In this document: positions 26,539 to 35,357 of the stretch, in pieces | How the letters are laid out: each line of letters opens with the position of its first letter | Numbering within the stretch: position 1 is the stretch's first letter | Assembly (NCBI RefSeq): GCF_024721115.1 | Contig: NZ_JAMDHK010000018.1 | Location: forward strand, 47,792 to 111,791 | Direction of reading: 5' to 3' | DNA from: Salipiger pentaromativorans | GTDB lineage: Bacteria > Pseudomonadota > Alphaproteobacteria > Rhodobacterales > Rhodobacteraceae | Length of the DNA stretch: 64,000 bases | The notes under the pieces: generated by a model | The model's input: the letters and a program-made list of their open reading frames with translations, nothing else | What the model was told of the DNA's origin: nothing | Databases searched by the model: none | Translations under genes and position numbers: made by a program

Positions 26539-27825
26539 TCAGTTCATTGTCGAGGGCAGCCACAGCACCAGCACGGGAAATGCAGTGAGCAACGCGATCA
26601 CCAGCAAATGCGCCAGAACATGCGGAAACGTCCCGCGAAAGATTTCGCCCAAGGGTCGCCGGGTATATCGGGCCACCACAAAGACATTCATGCCCAGCGG
26701 CGGAGTGACCATGCCGACCTCGGCCGTCACCACGACGATCACCCCGAACCAGATCGGGTCGAAGCCCAGCGACAGGACCAGCGGCAAAAGCACCGGCACC
26801 GTCAGGATGAGGATGGCGATCTGGTCCATGAAGGCACCCAGAAAGACGTAGATGATCAGGATCACCACCATCACCCCCATCGGCGAAATACCAAGGCCGC
26901 CGATCCATTGGGTCAAATCGTTGGTCACCCGCGTGAGGGTGAAGAAATAGCCAAAGATATGCGCGCCGAGGATCACGAAAAGGATCATGCAGGTGGTCTG
27001 CGCCGCCCGTCTCAGGCAACCCCAGGCTTGGCTGAATCCCAGTTTGCGCTCGTGCAGCGCCAGCAGCATCGCGCCGAAGGCGCCGATCCCCGATGCCTCG
27101 GTCGGCGTGGCAATGCCCGAGTAGATCGTGCCGGTGACGGCCAGGAACAGCAGCAGCATTGGCCCGACACGCGACAGCGACGCAAATTTATCGCGAAAGC
27201 TGTAAGGCTGGCCGGCAGGCGCGACCGAGGGATCAATCCGCACCAGAACCGCGACCGTGGCCATGATGGTCAGAGCGACCAGAATCCCCGGTATCACCCC
27301 CGCCACCAGCAGCTGTCCGACCGAGACATCGGCAATGATCCCATAGAGAATCAGCGCCACAGATGGCGGAATCAACATCGCCAGTGTGCCCGAAATCGCC
27401 ACGACGCCGCTGGCCAGCTTGGGGTCGTAGCCTTCGTCGATCATCGCCGGGATCGAAGTGGATGCCAGCGTTGCCGCCGCTGCCGTGCTCGACCCCGAGA
27501 TCGCGCCAAAGCCCGCCCCGGCTACCGCGGTAGCCATGGCCAGGCCGCCGCGGAGACGGCCGACCCAAATGGTTGCAGCGCGAAAGAGATCTTGCGCCAC
27601 GCCCGAGATGATCACGAATTCGGCCATCAGGATGAACATCGGGATGGTGATGATTTCGTAGGAATTCGCGGTACTTAGGGGTGCAGTCTTCAGGATGCCG
27701 CCCAGTACCGCCATGCCGCCGAACAGATAGAGCCCTACAGACCCCGAAATCGCCATTGCCAAGGCCACCGGCAGCCCGATCACAAGCAGCCCGGCCAGAA
27801 GCGCAATTACCAGAGCCACCGTCAC
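26539..27825 (-). CDS. dctM: TRAP transporter large permease (DctM family)
   Basis: A 428-residue multi-helix membrane protein: VIGLPVALAMAISGSVGLYL, FGAISGSSTAAAATLAS, GTLAMLIPPSVALILYGI and MVTPPLGMNVFVVARYT. It overlaps the dctQ stop by 4 nt. Complete and typical in length (the other copy is 429 residues). Transport subunit of the second TRAP system. Confidence 0.95.
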   Translation of the reverse strand: MTVALVIALLAGLLVIGLPVALAMAISGSVGLYLFGGMAVLGGILKTAPLSTANSYEIITIPMFILMAEFVIISGVAQDLFRAATIWVGRLRGGLAMATAVAGAGFGAISGSSTAAAATLASTSIPAMIDEGYDPKLASGVVAISGTLAMLIPPSVALILYGIIADVSVGQLLVAGVIPGILVALTIMATVAVLVRIDPSVAPAGQPYSFRDKFASLSRVGPMLLLFLAVTGTIYSGIATPTEASGIGAFGAMLLALHERKLGFSQAWGCLRRAAQTTCMILFVILGAHIFGYFFTLTRVTNDLTQWIGGLGISPMGVMVVILIIYVFLGAFMDQIAILILTVPVLLPLVLSLGFDPIWFGVIVVVTAEVGMVTPPLGMNVFVVARYTRRPLGEIFRGTFPHVLAHLLVIALLTAFPVLVLWLPSTMN

Positions 27826-28415
27826 AGGACGTCCTCCCCTTGGAGCGCGGTGGTCTCGGGCGGGGGCGGCATTTCAACCAGATCGTGGCGCGAGAAGATG
27901 GAAAACGCGTGCCCGACCACCCGGTAGATCAGGCGCAGCGTCAGCAGCGCGGTGCCAATCAGGACGACCAGATAGGCCGGCCAGGTCAGCCATGGGACCA
28001 GCGCGGCGATCCGGTCCTGCCCGGCATAGGCGCTCTGGAAGCGGCCCCAGGCCTCGAACGCGATCAGCGCCATGACAACTGCCCCTGCAGCATAGCCCAC
28101 CGCCTGCCCCAGATGGCGAACCCGTCGCGGAAGTATGTTTTGGAACAGATCGATTGCCACGTGCCCGTGATGATGGAGTGTGTCGGGCAGCATCAGGAAG
28201 AATACCGTGACCACAAGGTAGAGACCGATCAGGTCGTAGGACCAGCCCAGTGGCATCGAAAGCGCGTAGCGCATCGCAACATCCACGACCACGATCAGCA
28301 TGATCACCGCCAGTGCGACACAGGCCAGCGCCGCAAACCCGGTCTCTAGCACGGCCAGCCCCCGCGAAACGGCCAACAGGCCGCGCGCGCCCCCCCTTTT
28401 CTTCGGCGGTTCCAT
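27822..28415 (-). CDS. dctQ: TRAP transporter small permease (DctQ family)
   Basis: 197 residues from ATG 28415 (MEPPKKRGGARGL); a GTG at 28424 would add three residues. Four hydrophobic helices are visible, the first being FAALACVALAVIMLIVVVDV, with the family loop HHHGHVAIDLFQNILP. The start is unusual: a C9 run on the plus strand (G9 on the coding strand, 28424-28432) next to A8 occupies the ribosome-binding position, and a G7 run lies inside the first codons (28390-28396). See the finding on homopolymer tracts. Confidence 0.9.
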   Translation of the reverse strand: MEPPKKRGGARGLLAVSRGLAVLETGFAALACVALAVIMLIVVVDVAMRYALSMPLGWSYDLIGLYLVVTVFFLMLPDTLHHHGHVAIDLFQNILPRRVRHLGQAVGYAAGAVVMALIAFEAWGRFQSAYAGQDRIAALVPWLTWPAYLVVLIGTALLTLRLIYRVVGHAFSIFSRHDLVEMPPPPETTALQGEDVL

Positions 28416-28423
28416 TGCGGCCA

Positions 28424-28440
28424 CCCCCCCCCTTTTTTTT
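28424..28440 (-). repeat. A8-G9 homopolymer tract at the dctQ ribosome-binding site
   Basis: On the coding strand, eight A then nine G directly precede TGGCCGCA-ATG of dctQ. The G run is the only purine-rich sequence at Shine-Dalgarno distance. Length changes by replication slippage would alter the spacing to the start. Confidence 0.75.
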
Positions 28441-28520
28441 GGCGCTATTTCGGGCCATTTCCATCGGCGATTTCCACGCCGGAAACGAGCCGCCTTAGCC
28501 TCATTGTGGCGCCAAACTTA

Positions 28521-28535
28521 GCAAGGCCCCCTTGC
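28521..28535. promoter_or_regulatory. Inverted repeat GCAAGG-CCC-CCTTGC in the divergent spacer
   Basis: A perfect 6-bp inverted repeat with a 3-bp centre, midway between the dctQ and CaiB starts. It is a candidate operator for the GntR/HutC-type regulator encoded two genes downstream. No -10/-35 assignment could be made. Confidence 0.35.
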
Positions 28536-28620
28536 ATGTCAACGCTCCCCGTGCAAAAAAACTAGCAATACAGTCTTTTAGTCTTTTGTAGCGTGCGGTC
28601 GGTGCAGCCGATCCGGTGCC

Positions 28621-28629
28621 GGGGGGGGG
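28621..28629 (+). repeat. G9 tract at the CaiB ribosome-binding site
   Basis: Nine consecutive G residues end 4 nt before ATG 28634 and form the whole Shine-Dalgarno region of the CaiB gene. It mirrors the tract in front of the divergent dctQ. Confidence 0.75.
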
Positions 28630-28633
28630 AATC

Positions 28634-29893
28634 ATGTTTCAAATGCTCGACGGGGTGCGCGTGGTAGAGCTGGGCCATATTCTCCTGGCCCCCTACGCCA
28701 CCCAGTTCCTGGGCGATTTCGGCGCTGATGTGATCAAGGTCGAAGCGCCGGAAGGCGACTATTATCGGCGCCTCGGCGCCTCGCGCGTGCCGGGTATGAC
28801 CGCTCAGTGGATGGCGGTGAACCGGAACAAACGCAGCATTGCGCTTGATCTCAAATCCCCCGAAGGGCGTGCGGCGCTGCTGGAGATGCTGAGTCAGGCG
28901 GACATCGTGGTTCACAATATGCGAGTGCCTGCGATCGAGCGGCTGGGTCTTGGATATGACGCCGTGCGGGAGGTCAATCCGCGCATCGTCTACTGCGCCG
29001 CGATCGGGTTCGGGCAGGACGGGCCCTATGCCGACTTGCCCGCCTTCGATGACCTGATTCAGGCCCGGTCGGGTCTGGCCGAGGCCAACGGGCGCAACGC
29101 AGGTGCCCCCGCCTTTGTGCCGATGGTGGCCGCCGACAAGATCACCGGGCTGGCGCTGGGTCAGGCGATGCTGGCCGGCCTGTTCCGGCAGCGCACCACC
29201 GGCGAAGGGTGCTACATCGAAACGCCGATGTTCGAAACGATGATATCGGTGATGTTGAGCCAGCATTTCAACGGGGCGGCCTTCCGGCCTCCGGAAGGCG
29301 GGTTCGGCTATGCGCGGGTCATGAGTCCATTCCGCAAACCAGCGCAAACCAGCGACGGTTTCATCGCGCACGGGATCTACAAATTCGATCAATGGCAGCG
29401 GTTTCTGCGTGCTGTGGGTCGCGACGACGTGGCCGACGGCCCCATGATGACCGACGCGGCGACCGCACAGCGGCATTTTCCCGAACTCTATGAACTTGTT
29501 GTAACGCATATCCTGCCGCAGCGGACCACCGCAGAGTGGCAGGCGCTGTTCGATGCCCTCGATATTCCCAATGCCCCAGTGATGGCGATGGAGGACCTGC
29601 CCGACGATCCGCATGTCCGCGCCGTTGGCCTGATAGAAGATTATGACCATCCCCAGCAGGGGCCGATGCGCCGGGTCCGAAGCCCTTATACGATGCGCGG
29701 CGTCGAGATGGGCCCCGATCTTCCGGCACCTGCCCTTGGCGCACAGGGCACGGCGATCCTGGAAGAGTTCGGCTTCTCACCGGAAAGGGTTGCTCAACTG
29801 ATAAAGGCCGGTGTCGTTGTGCAACCCGAGCAGGACTCGTCGGTAAACGACGGTCTGACAGGAGCGGTGCCTCGGTCCGGCGACCAGCCTTGA
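28634..29893 (+). CDS. CaiB/BaiF family CoA-transferase
   Basis: 419 residues from ATG 28634; the alternative GTG 28616 lies before the G9 tract and adds six unlikely residues. Family sequence includes VRVVELGHILLAPYATQFLG, GADVIKVEAPEGDYYRR, NRNKRSIALDL and IGFGQDGPYADLPAFDD. The catalytic Asp fits D168 in PMVAADKITGLALG. The stop overlaps the TTG start of the GntR gene. Divergent from the second TRAP operon, so it probably activates that transporter's substrate by CoA transfer. Confidence 0.92.
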   Translation: MFQMLDGVRVVELGHILLAPYATQFLGDFGADVIKVEAPEGDYYRRLGASRVPGMTAQWMAVNRNKRSIALDLKSPEGRAALLEMLSQADIVVHNMRVPAIERLGLGYDAVREVNPRIVYCAAIGFGQDGPYADLPAFDDLIQARSGLAEANGRNAGAPAFVPMVAADKITGLALGQAMLAGLFRQRTTGEGCYIETPMFETMISVMLSQHFNGAAFRPPEGGFGYARVMSPFRKPAQTSDGFIAHGIYKFDQWQRFLRAVGRDDVADGPMMTDAATAQRHFPELYELVVTHILPQRTTAEWQALFDALDIPNAPVMAMEDLPDDPHVRAVGLIEDYDHPQQGPMRRVRSPYTMRGVEMGPDLPAPALGAQGTAILEEFGFSPERVAQLIKAGVVVQPEQDSSVNDGLTGAVPRSGDQP

Positions 29894-30765
29894 GCGGCAC
29901 CCGGACCACCGGCGTCGGCCACTGTCCCCGCCCGGAGGAAGGCTCGGCCAGGGAACTGCTTCGGCAGCGTGACGGCATCCCCTTGTATCTCAAGCTCGCA
30001 AGCCTATTTCGCGAAAAGATTCGCTGCGGCGATTGGCCCATACACAGCCAGTTGCCAACCCTTCCGGCCCTGCGCGACGAATACGGCCTGGCGCGCGAAA
30101 CCGTCCGCCAGGCTCTTGGGGTTCTGCGCAATGAGGGCATGATCGACAGCACGCGCGGACTGGGCACCTTCGTGACTGCGGCGGCCGAGGAGAGCGAGCC
30201 ACGTGCGCCCGCCTACGATCCGCTGACGCTCGGGGCACAGGTGCGTATAGATATATTGTCGCGTGCGCCCTGTAAGGAGCTTCCCGATCTTGGCCGCGAC
30301 CTGACGGGGATGGAAACGCCGCTGGTTCATGTGCGCAAGCGCCATCACGCCGGGCAGCAGCCGTATTCGCTGGTCGATCTGTGGCTGCCGCAACGCTATT
30401 TCGAGATGCTGCCCGAGGGCGCTGACGAAACGCAGCTATATTCGCAACTGCTGCGCGACCACACCGGCATGACGGATCTGTCGGGCGACCAGATCATCAC
30501 CATCGTTCGGGCCGACATCGCCACCGCGCACCTGTTGGGCATCACCCTCAGCGAGCCGGTGGCCCATGTGGTCTCGCGCTTGTTCGATCCCGAAGGCCGC
30601 CCGGTCATGGCTCACCTCGTGCAGATCCGCAGCGACGTCTTTTCCGCCGAGCGCCAGTTCGGCAATCTCGCCACAGGAGATCCCGGCTCCTGGCGCCCGC
30701 ATATGGCGGAACCCGCCCCGCCCGAGCATTCGGGCGAACCACACCCACGTCAGAAGAAGGAGTGA
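29890..30765 (+). CDS. GntR-family regulator, HutC/UTRA type
   Basis: 291 residues from TTG 29890, overlapping the CaiB stop. The winged helix-turn-helix lies at about residues 28-95 (GIPLYLKLASLFREKI, ALRDEYGLARETVRQALGVL, GMIDSTRGLGTFV). The C-terminal UTRA ligand domain runs about 115-265 (PLVHVRKRHHAGQQPYS, PVAHVVSRLFDPEGRPV). An N-terminal extension of about 25 residues may mean the true start is internal. Encoded within the CaiB-dehydrogenase operon, it probably controls the divergent promoter at 28.4-28.6 kb in response to the imported acid or its CoA ester. Confidence 0.9.
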   Translation: MSGTRTTGVGHCPRPEEGSARELLRQRDGIPLYLKLASLFREKIRCGDWPIHSQLPTLPALRDEYGLARETVRQALGVLRNEGMIDSTRGLGTFVTAAAEESEPRAPAYDPLTLGAQVRIDILSRAPCKELPDLGRDLTGMETPLVHVRKRHHAGQQPYSLVDLWLPQRYFEMLPEGADETQLYSQLLRDHTGMTDLSGDQIITIVRADIATAHLLGITLSEPVAHVVSRLFDPEGRPVMAHLVQIRSDVFSAERQFGNLATGDPGSWRPHMAEPAPPEHSGEPHPRQKKE

Positions 30766-30769
30766 TCGC

Positions 30770-31933
30770 ATGGATTTCGATCTCACCGAAGAGCAACGGG
30801 CCATCCGCGACGCGGTGGCCAGGATCTGCTCGCGTTTCGACGATGCCTACTGGCTGGAACGCGAACGAACCGGGACCTTCCCCGAAGATTTTGCGGCCGA
30901 GATCGCAAAGGGCGGTTTCTATGGCGTCACGATGGAAGAGCAGTATGGCGGATCGGGCCTGGGTATCACAGAGGCATCGCTGGTCATGCAGGAGATCGGG
31001 CGTTACGGCGCGGCGGCCAGTTCCGCGGTGCATATCAATATCTTTGGGCTGCAACCGGTGGTCGGCTTCGGCACCGACGAACAGAAGGCTCGAATGCTGC
31101 CGCCTCTGATCCGCGGAGAGCACCGCTCCTGCTTCGGCGTAACCGAACCGGACGCCGGCCTTGATACCACGCATATCTCGACCTTTGCGCGCCGACGCGA
31201 AGACGGTGGGTATGTGGTCAACGGGCGCAAGGTCTGGACCTCGACCGCACAGCGCGCAGATCACATCCTGCTGGTGACCCGGACCACGCCCATCGAGGAC
31301 TGCGAGCGACCGACCGACGGCATGTCAGTGTTCTACACCGATTTCGACCGCAGCAAGATCGACGTGCATGAAATTGCCAAGATGGGCCGCAAGGCGGTCG
31401 ACTCCAACGCTATCTTCATTGATGGGCTGGAGGTGCCCGAAGAGGACCGCATCGGCGCGGAAGGTGAGGGTTTCAAGGTCCTGCTCCACGGGCTGAATGC
31501 CGAGCGGATCATTGTCGCCGCGGCTGCGGTCGGGTTTGGGATGTACGTACTGGAAAAGGCGGCCGCCTATGCGCGCGAACGCGTCGTCTTCGACCGTCCA
31601 ATCGGCCAGAACCAGGCGATCCAGCATCCGCTGGCCTCGGTGTGGATGCGCCTTCAGGCGGCGGAACTGATGACCTACAAAGCCGCCACGCTTTACGATC
31701 AGGGCAAGCCCTGCGGGCTGGAGGCCAATACCGCGCGCAACCTCGCCGGCTCGGCGGCCTACGAAGCGGCATTCCGCGCGGTGCGCACCCACGGCGGCTT
31801 TGGCTTCGCGCAGGAATACCACGTCGAGCGTTACTTTCGCGAAAGCGTACTGAACTTCATCGCGCCGGTCAGCGAGGAGTTGATCCTCTCCTACGTGGCC
31901 GAGAAGGCATTGGGGATGCCCAAGTCCTACTGA
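30770..31933 (+). CDS. Acyl-CoA dehydrogenase (isovaleryl-type Glu position)
   Basis: 387 residues from ATG 30770 behind AGAAGGAG. It begins MDFDLTEEQRAIRDAVARIC and contains FGVTEPDAGLDTTHISTFA and GRKVWTSTAQRADHILL. At the usual catalytic-Glu position it reads FIAPVSEEL, while a Glu is present in HGLNAERIIVAAAAVG as in isovaleryl-CoA dehydrogenase. It resembles the 2097 gene along its length, including the C-terminus ALGMPKSY against ALGLPKSY. The two CaiB-dehydrogenase pairs therefore look like duplicated modules. Last gene of this operon. Confidence 0.93.
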   Translation: MDFDLTEEQRAIRDAVARICSRFDDAYWLERERTGTFPEDFAAEIAKGGFYGVTMEEQYGGSGLGITEASLVMQEIGRYGAAASSAVHINIFGLQPVVGFGTDEQKARMLPPLIRGEHRSCFGVTEPDAGLDTTHISTFARRREDGGYVVNGRKVWTSTAQRADHILLVTRTTPIEDCERPTDGMSVFYTDFDRSKIDVHEIAKMGRKAVDSNAIFIDGLEVPEEDRIGAEGEGFKVLLHGLNAERIIVAAAAVGFGMYVLEKAAAYARERVVFDRPIGQNQAIQHPLASVWMRLQAAELMTYKAATLYDQGKPCGLEANTARNLAGSAAYEAAFRAVRTHGGFGFAQEYHVERYFRESVLNFIAPVSEELILSYVAEKALGMPKSY

Positions 31934-32017
31934 CTCTTCGCCCGTATCGCGATCACTCCGGGTCGTGCCCACCCTCGACGCTGACGAGCGCCGACGGTGG
32001 GGCGGCCAAGGCCCTTT

Positions 32018-33184
32018 TCAGAACGCGTTAAGCCCGGTCAGGTTGCGCCCGATGACCAGTTTTTGGATTTCGGTGGTGCCATCGGGAATCGGCATGACCT
32101 TTGCATTGCGGAAGTGCCGTTCAACGGGGAACTCTTTGGTGATGCCGTTGCCGCCGTGGATCTGCACCGCTTTGCCGGCGATTTCGACGGCCATTTCGGT
32201 TGCATACCATTTCGCCATCGAGGTCTGGGTGTCACAGCGCACGCCCAGGTCCAGAAGTTGCAGCCCGCGCTGGCACAACAGGCGCGCGGCATCCAGGTGC
32301 GTGGCCATGTCGGCCAGGTAGCCTTGAATCAACTGGTGCCCGCCGATCGGCTTACCATGTTGTTGGCGATCCTGCGCATATTTGACGGCACATTCCAACG
32401 CCGCCTGCGCTATGCCAATGCTCGTCAGGCCGACAAACACGCGAGCGCTCTCAAACAGTTTCAATGTCTGGAACAGGCCGCCGCCTGCATTACCCAGAAC
32501 ATGGTCAGCGCTGGTTTCGGCACGGTCGAAAAACAATTCGCAGGTCGATGCACCGACAAGCCCCAGCTTGCGCAATTCGCGGCTCTCGTAGTTGCCGGTA
32601 TCGCGGTCGACGATGACCATGGAAATACCGTCGTCCAGATTGCAGACAACGATGGCGAAATCCGACTGGGCCCCATTGGAAATCCAGAGCTTCTGGCCAG
32701 TGACGAAAATCTTATCGCCCTCGCGGTCCGCACGTGTCTTGACCTCGCGTACGTTCGAACCGACCTCTGGTTCGGAAATACAGGTGGCACAGATCCGTTC
32801 GCTGCGCAGGAGCGGCTTCAGATAGGCCTCTTTCTGCGCCACATTTCCCAAGAGGTTGACCGCGAACACGGCATGACCCTGAATCAGCACCGCGATTGCC
32901 AGATCGGCCCATATCCGGGCCAGTTCCTCGTATAGGATGCCATAGGTCATGCGGTCGATTCCGGCACCGCCGTCCTCTTCGGGGATCAGGCCGCTGATCA
33001 GCCCGAATTCCTCGACCTTGGCGAACAGGGACTTCAGGGTTTTCGCATCGGGGGGGTGGCCGAGGTTCTCGTATTTCTCGGCCAGCGGCGCGAACTCTGC
33101 CTCGGCCATCTTGCGGAAGTTTTCCAGCAACATGCGTTGCTCATCTGTATAGATTGCCTGAGCGGCGGCGATCACGTTTTCCAT
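32018..33184 (-). CDS. Acyl-CoA dehydrogenase with Asp at the C-terminal catalytic position
   Basis: 388 residues, starting MENVIAAAQAIYTDEQRMLL behind AAGGAGACGA. It contains TCISEPEVGSNVREVKTRA, GQKLWISNGAQSDFAIV, and PVERHFRNAKVMPIPDGTTEIQ, where Asp replaces the usual Glu (EGTTEIQ). An Asp base is reported for some dehydrogenases of cyclic acyl-CoAs, so a cyclic or hindered substrate is possible but not shown. Third gene of an enoyl-CoA hydratase-thiolase-dehydrogenase operon. Confidence 0.92.
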   Translation of the reverse strand: MENVIAAAQAIYTDEQRMLLENFRKMAEAEFAPLAEKYENLGHPPDAKTLKSLFAKVEEFGLISGLIPEEDGGAGIDRMTYGILYEELARIWADLAIAVLIQGHAVFAVNLLGNVAQKEAYLKPLLRSERICATCISEPEVGSNVREVKTRADREGDKIFVTGQKLWISNGAQSDFAIVVCNLDDGISMVIVDRDTGNYESRELRKLGLVGASTCELFFDRAETSADHVLGNAGGGLFQTLKLFESARVFVGLTSIGIAQAALECAVKYAQDRQQHGKPIGGHQLIQGYLADMATHLDAARLLCQRGLQLLDLGVRCDTQTSMAKWYATEMAVEIAGKAVQIHGGNGITKEFPVERHFRNAKVMPIPDGTTEIQKLVIGRNLTGLNAF

Positions 33185-33200
33185 GGTTCGTCTCCTTGTT

Positions 33201-34439
33201 TCAACGGCCCAGAATGGTGACGCAGGCGGCCGCTTCTTCTACCCCGTGCAACCCCCCGCCGTTTTCGGCGATGGCGTTCTTTGCCCCTTCGACCTGACGC
33301 GCGCCAGCTTCGCCGCGTAGTTGCGTGACCAGTTCGAAAACCTGCCCTATCCCTGTGGCACCGACCGGGTGGCCCTTGGATTCCAACCCGCCCGAGGGGT
33401 TCACCGGAATGCGTCCACCGATCTTTGTCTCGCCGCGCAGACTGGCGGGACCGCCCTCGCCGAATTCGACAAATCCGAGGTTCTCGATCTGGATCACTTC
33501 GCCCACGGCCGTGGCGTCATGCACTTCGGCCACCGATATATCCTCGGGGCCGATCCCGGCCTGTTCATAGGCCTCAAGCGCGGCAAGCCGGGTCAGGTGG
33601 TTCTTGTAATCTTCCGGCGGACGATCGGTGCCCGAGCGCAGGATCGCGGCCTTGACCTTGATCGCGCGCGCGGGATCTAGGCCCAGACGTTTTATCCCCT
33701 CGCCGGTGCATAAAACGGCCGCAGCGGCCCCGTCCGAGATCGGGGCGCACATCGGCAGGGTCAGCGGATAGGTGATCGGCGGCGCGGCCAATACCCGATC
33801 GACGCTCATGGCTTCTCGGTATTGCGCCAGTGGATTATGCACGGAATGCGCATGGTTCTTGGCGGCGACGGCGGCGAACTGTTCCTGAGTTGTGCCAAAG
33901 GTCTTCATGTGCAGCCGGGCGAAGCCTGCGTAGACATCCATGAACACGCTGTAGGGCTTGGGCGATTTCGATCCTTCGGGTTCCTCGACCCCTGCACCCA
34001 GATCGGCCAGCCGTTGCGCGACCTCTTCGCTGTTGCTGACGTCCCAGCCGCTGTCGAAGGCCGAAAACATCAACGCACGGTCGTCAGAATACATCTTTTC
34101 GGCGCCCACGGCGAGACAGCAGTCGCCATTGCCGGCCTTGAGGAAATCGACTGCCAGTTTGAACCCGGTCGAGGCGCTGGCGCAGGCGTTTTCGACATTC
34201 ACCACCGGAATGCCCTGAATGCCCATTTCACGCAGCGCGATTTCGCCGCGGATCATGTGCTGGCCCTCCATGTGGCCCTGCACCGCGTTCGAGAAGAATG
34301 CGCCGTCGATACGATCTGCCGTCACTCGGGCATCGGAAAGCGCGGCGGCGACGGCCTCGCCGGTCATGTCCTTGATGGTTTTGTCCCGGAACTTTCCGAA
34401 CGGCGTCATCCCGATGCCAACGATGTAAATGTCCTGCAT
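33201..34439 (-). CDS. Thiolase-superfamily acyltransferase (SCP-x-like)
   Basis: 412 residues from ATG 34439 behind AGGAGGACAAACG. It opens MQDIYIVGIGMTPFGKF. The nucleophilic Cys lies in NVENACASASTGFKLAVDF and the catalytic His in GLESKGHPVGATG, with AENGGGLHG near the end. This layout is that of the SCP-x/non-decarboxylating thiolase branch that cleaves 3-ketoacyl-CoA, often with branched or steroid-like chains. No DUF35/OB partner gene is adjacent. Between an enoyl-CoA hydratase and a dehydrogenase, it completes a beta-oxidation set lacking only a dedicated 3-hydroxyacyl-CoA dehydrogenase. Confidence 0.9.
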   Translation of the reverse strand: MQDIYIVGIGMTPFGKFRDKTIKDMTGEAVAAALSDARVTADRIDGAFFSNAVQGHMEGQHMIRGEIALREMGIQGIPVVNVENACASASTGFKLAVDFLKAGNGDCCLAVGAEKMYSDDRALMFSAFDSGWDVSNSEEVAQRLADLGAGVEEPEGSKSPKPYSVFMDVYAGFARLHMKTFGTTQEQFAAVAAKNHAHSVHNPLAQYREAMSVDRVLAAPPITYPLTLPMCAPISDGAAAAVLCTGEGIKRLGLDPARAIKVKAAILRSGTDRPPEDYKNHLTRLAALEAYEQAGIGPEDISVAEVHDATAVGEVIQIENLGFVEFGEGGPASLRGETKIGGRIPVNPSGGLESKGHPVGATGIGQVFELVTQLRGEAGARQVEGAKNAIAENGGGLHGVEEAAACVTILGR

Positions 34440-34455
34440 CGTTTGTCCTCCTGAC

Positions 34456-35244
34456 CTAGTATCCGCGAAACTGCGGTTTTCGTTTTTCATTGAACGCCGA
34501 CAGACCCTCGTGCATGTCCCAGGATCGCATGTGCGCGCGCAGGTTCAGCATCTCTTCGGAAAGCGCGGCGGTTTCGTCCACGTCCAGCGACCGATTGGAA
34601 ACCGTCTTCATGCGGCGTAAGACCGCCGGGCTTTTTTCTGCCAGCCTGTCGGTAAAGGCCTGCACCGCTTGTCGCAGGTCTTCGTCCGCGACGACCTTGT
34701 TCACCAGTCCCCAGTCCATCATGTCCCGTGCCGAAACGTTCTCGCCCGAGAACAGCAGGTATTTCGCGCGGTTCAGGCCAATCCTACGCGGCAGGATCGC
34801 CGCACCGCCGGCCCCGGGAAAGACGCCAAAGTTGGAATGTGCGTCGCCCAGTTGCGCGCTTTCGGCGGCAAAGACCAGATCGCAGGCCATCACCATTTCC
34901 AAACCGCCCGCCATCGCCAGCCCGTTCACTGCGGCGATCACCGGTTTCGGGCCATGTCGCATAAGCCCAAACGTGTGATCGACAAGATCCAGAAGATCCG
35001 GCTCGCCTGGTGCATGTTTGGCGCCAGCAACTTCTTTCAGATCGGCACCGGCGCAGAATGCCCGGCCAGAGCCGGTCAGGACAATTGTACGCACCCCATC
35101 GTCGGCCAGCGCCGATTCCAGTGCTGCCGCCATCTCGCGCAGCATCTGCGTTGACATTGCGTTGAGCTGTTCGGTGCGCTGGAAGGTAATCCATTCAGTT
35201 TTTGCGACCCGCTCAACGAATAGCGTCTGCTTTGCCTCACTCAT
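34456..35244 (-). CDS. Enoyl-CoA hydratase/isomerase (crotonase family)
   Basis: 262 residues from ATG 35244 behind CAGGAGC. The frame is open upstream but lacks similarity there. The crotonase motifs are present: SGRAFCAGADLKEVAG (oxyanion-hole segment), AAVNGLAMAGGLEMVMACDLV, and the active-site region FGVFPGAGGAAILPRRIG, where a Gly occupies the first Glu position of classical hydratases (E-x-x-x-G-x-x-P-G). First gene of the ECH-thiolase-dehydrogenase operon, divergent from a CaiB gene. Confidence 0.9.
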   Translation of the reverse strand: MSEAKQTLFVERVAKTEWITFQRTEQLNAMSTQMLREMAAALESALADDGVRTIVLTGSGRAFCAGADLKEVAGAKHAPGEPDLLDLVDHTFGLMRHGPKPVIAAVNGLAMAGGLEMVMACDLVFAAESAQLGDAHSNFGVFPGAGGAAILPRRIGLNRAKYLLFSGENVSARDMMDWGLVNKVVADEDLRQAVQAFTDRLAEKSPAVLRRMKTVSNRSLDVDETAALSEEMLNLRAHMRSWDMHEGLSAFNEKRKPQFRGY

Positions 35245-35357
35245 GCTAAGCTCCTGATAATTATACATATTATTGGTTTTTCGCCTTGTCTTTTGCGGCG
35301 ATTTACGCTGCACTCGGGCGGACCCGCACGTGGAAAACAAAAGAACTGGAGATTGAT

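Noticed and set aside
26521..27678. A 385-codon plus-strand frame opposite dctM
   Set aside because: Antisense to a typical DctM permease. It is extremely rich in His, Asp, Gln and Arg, with no family similarity.
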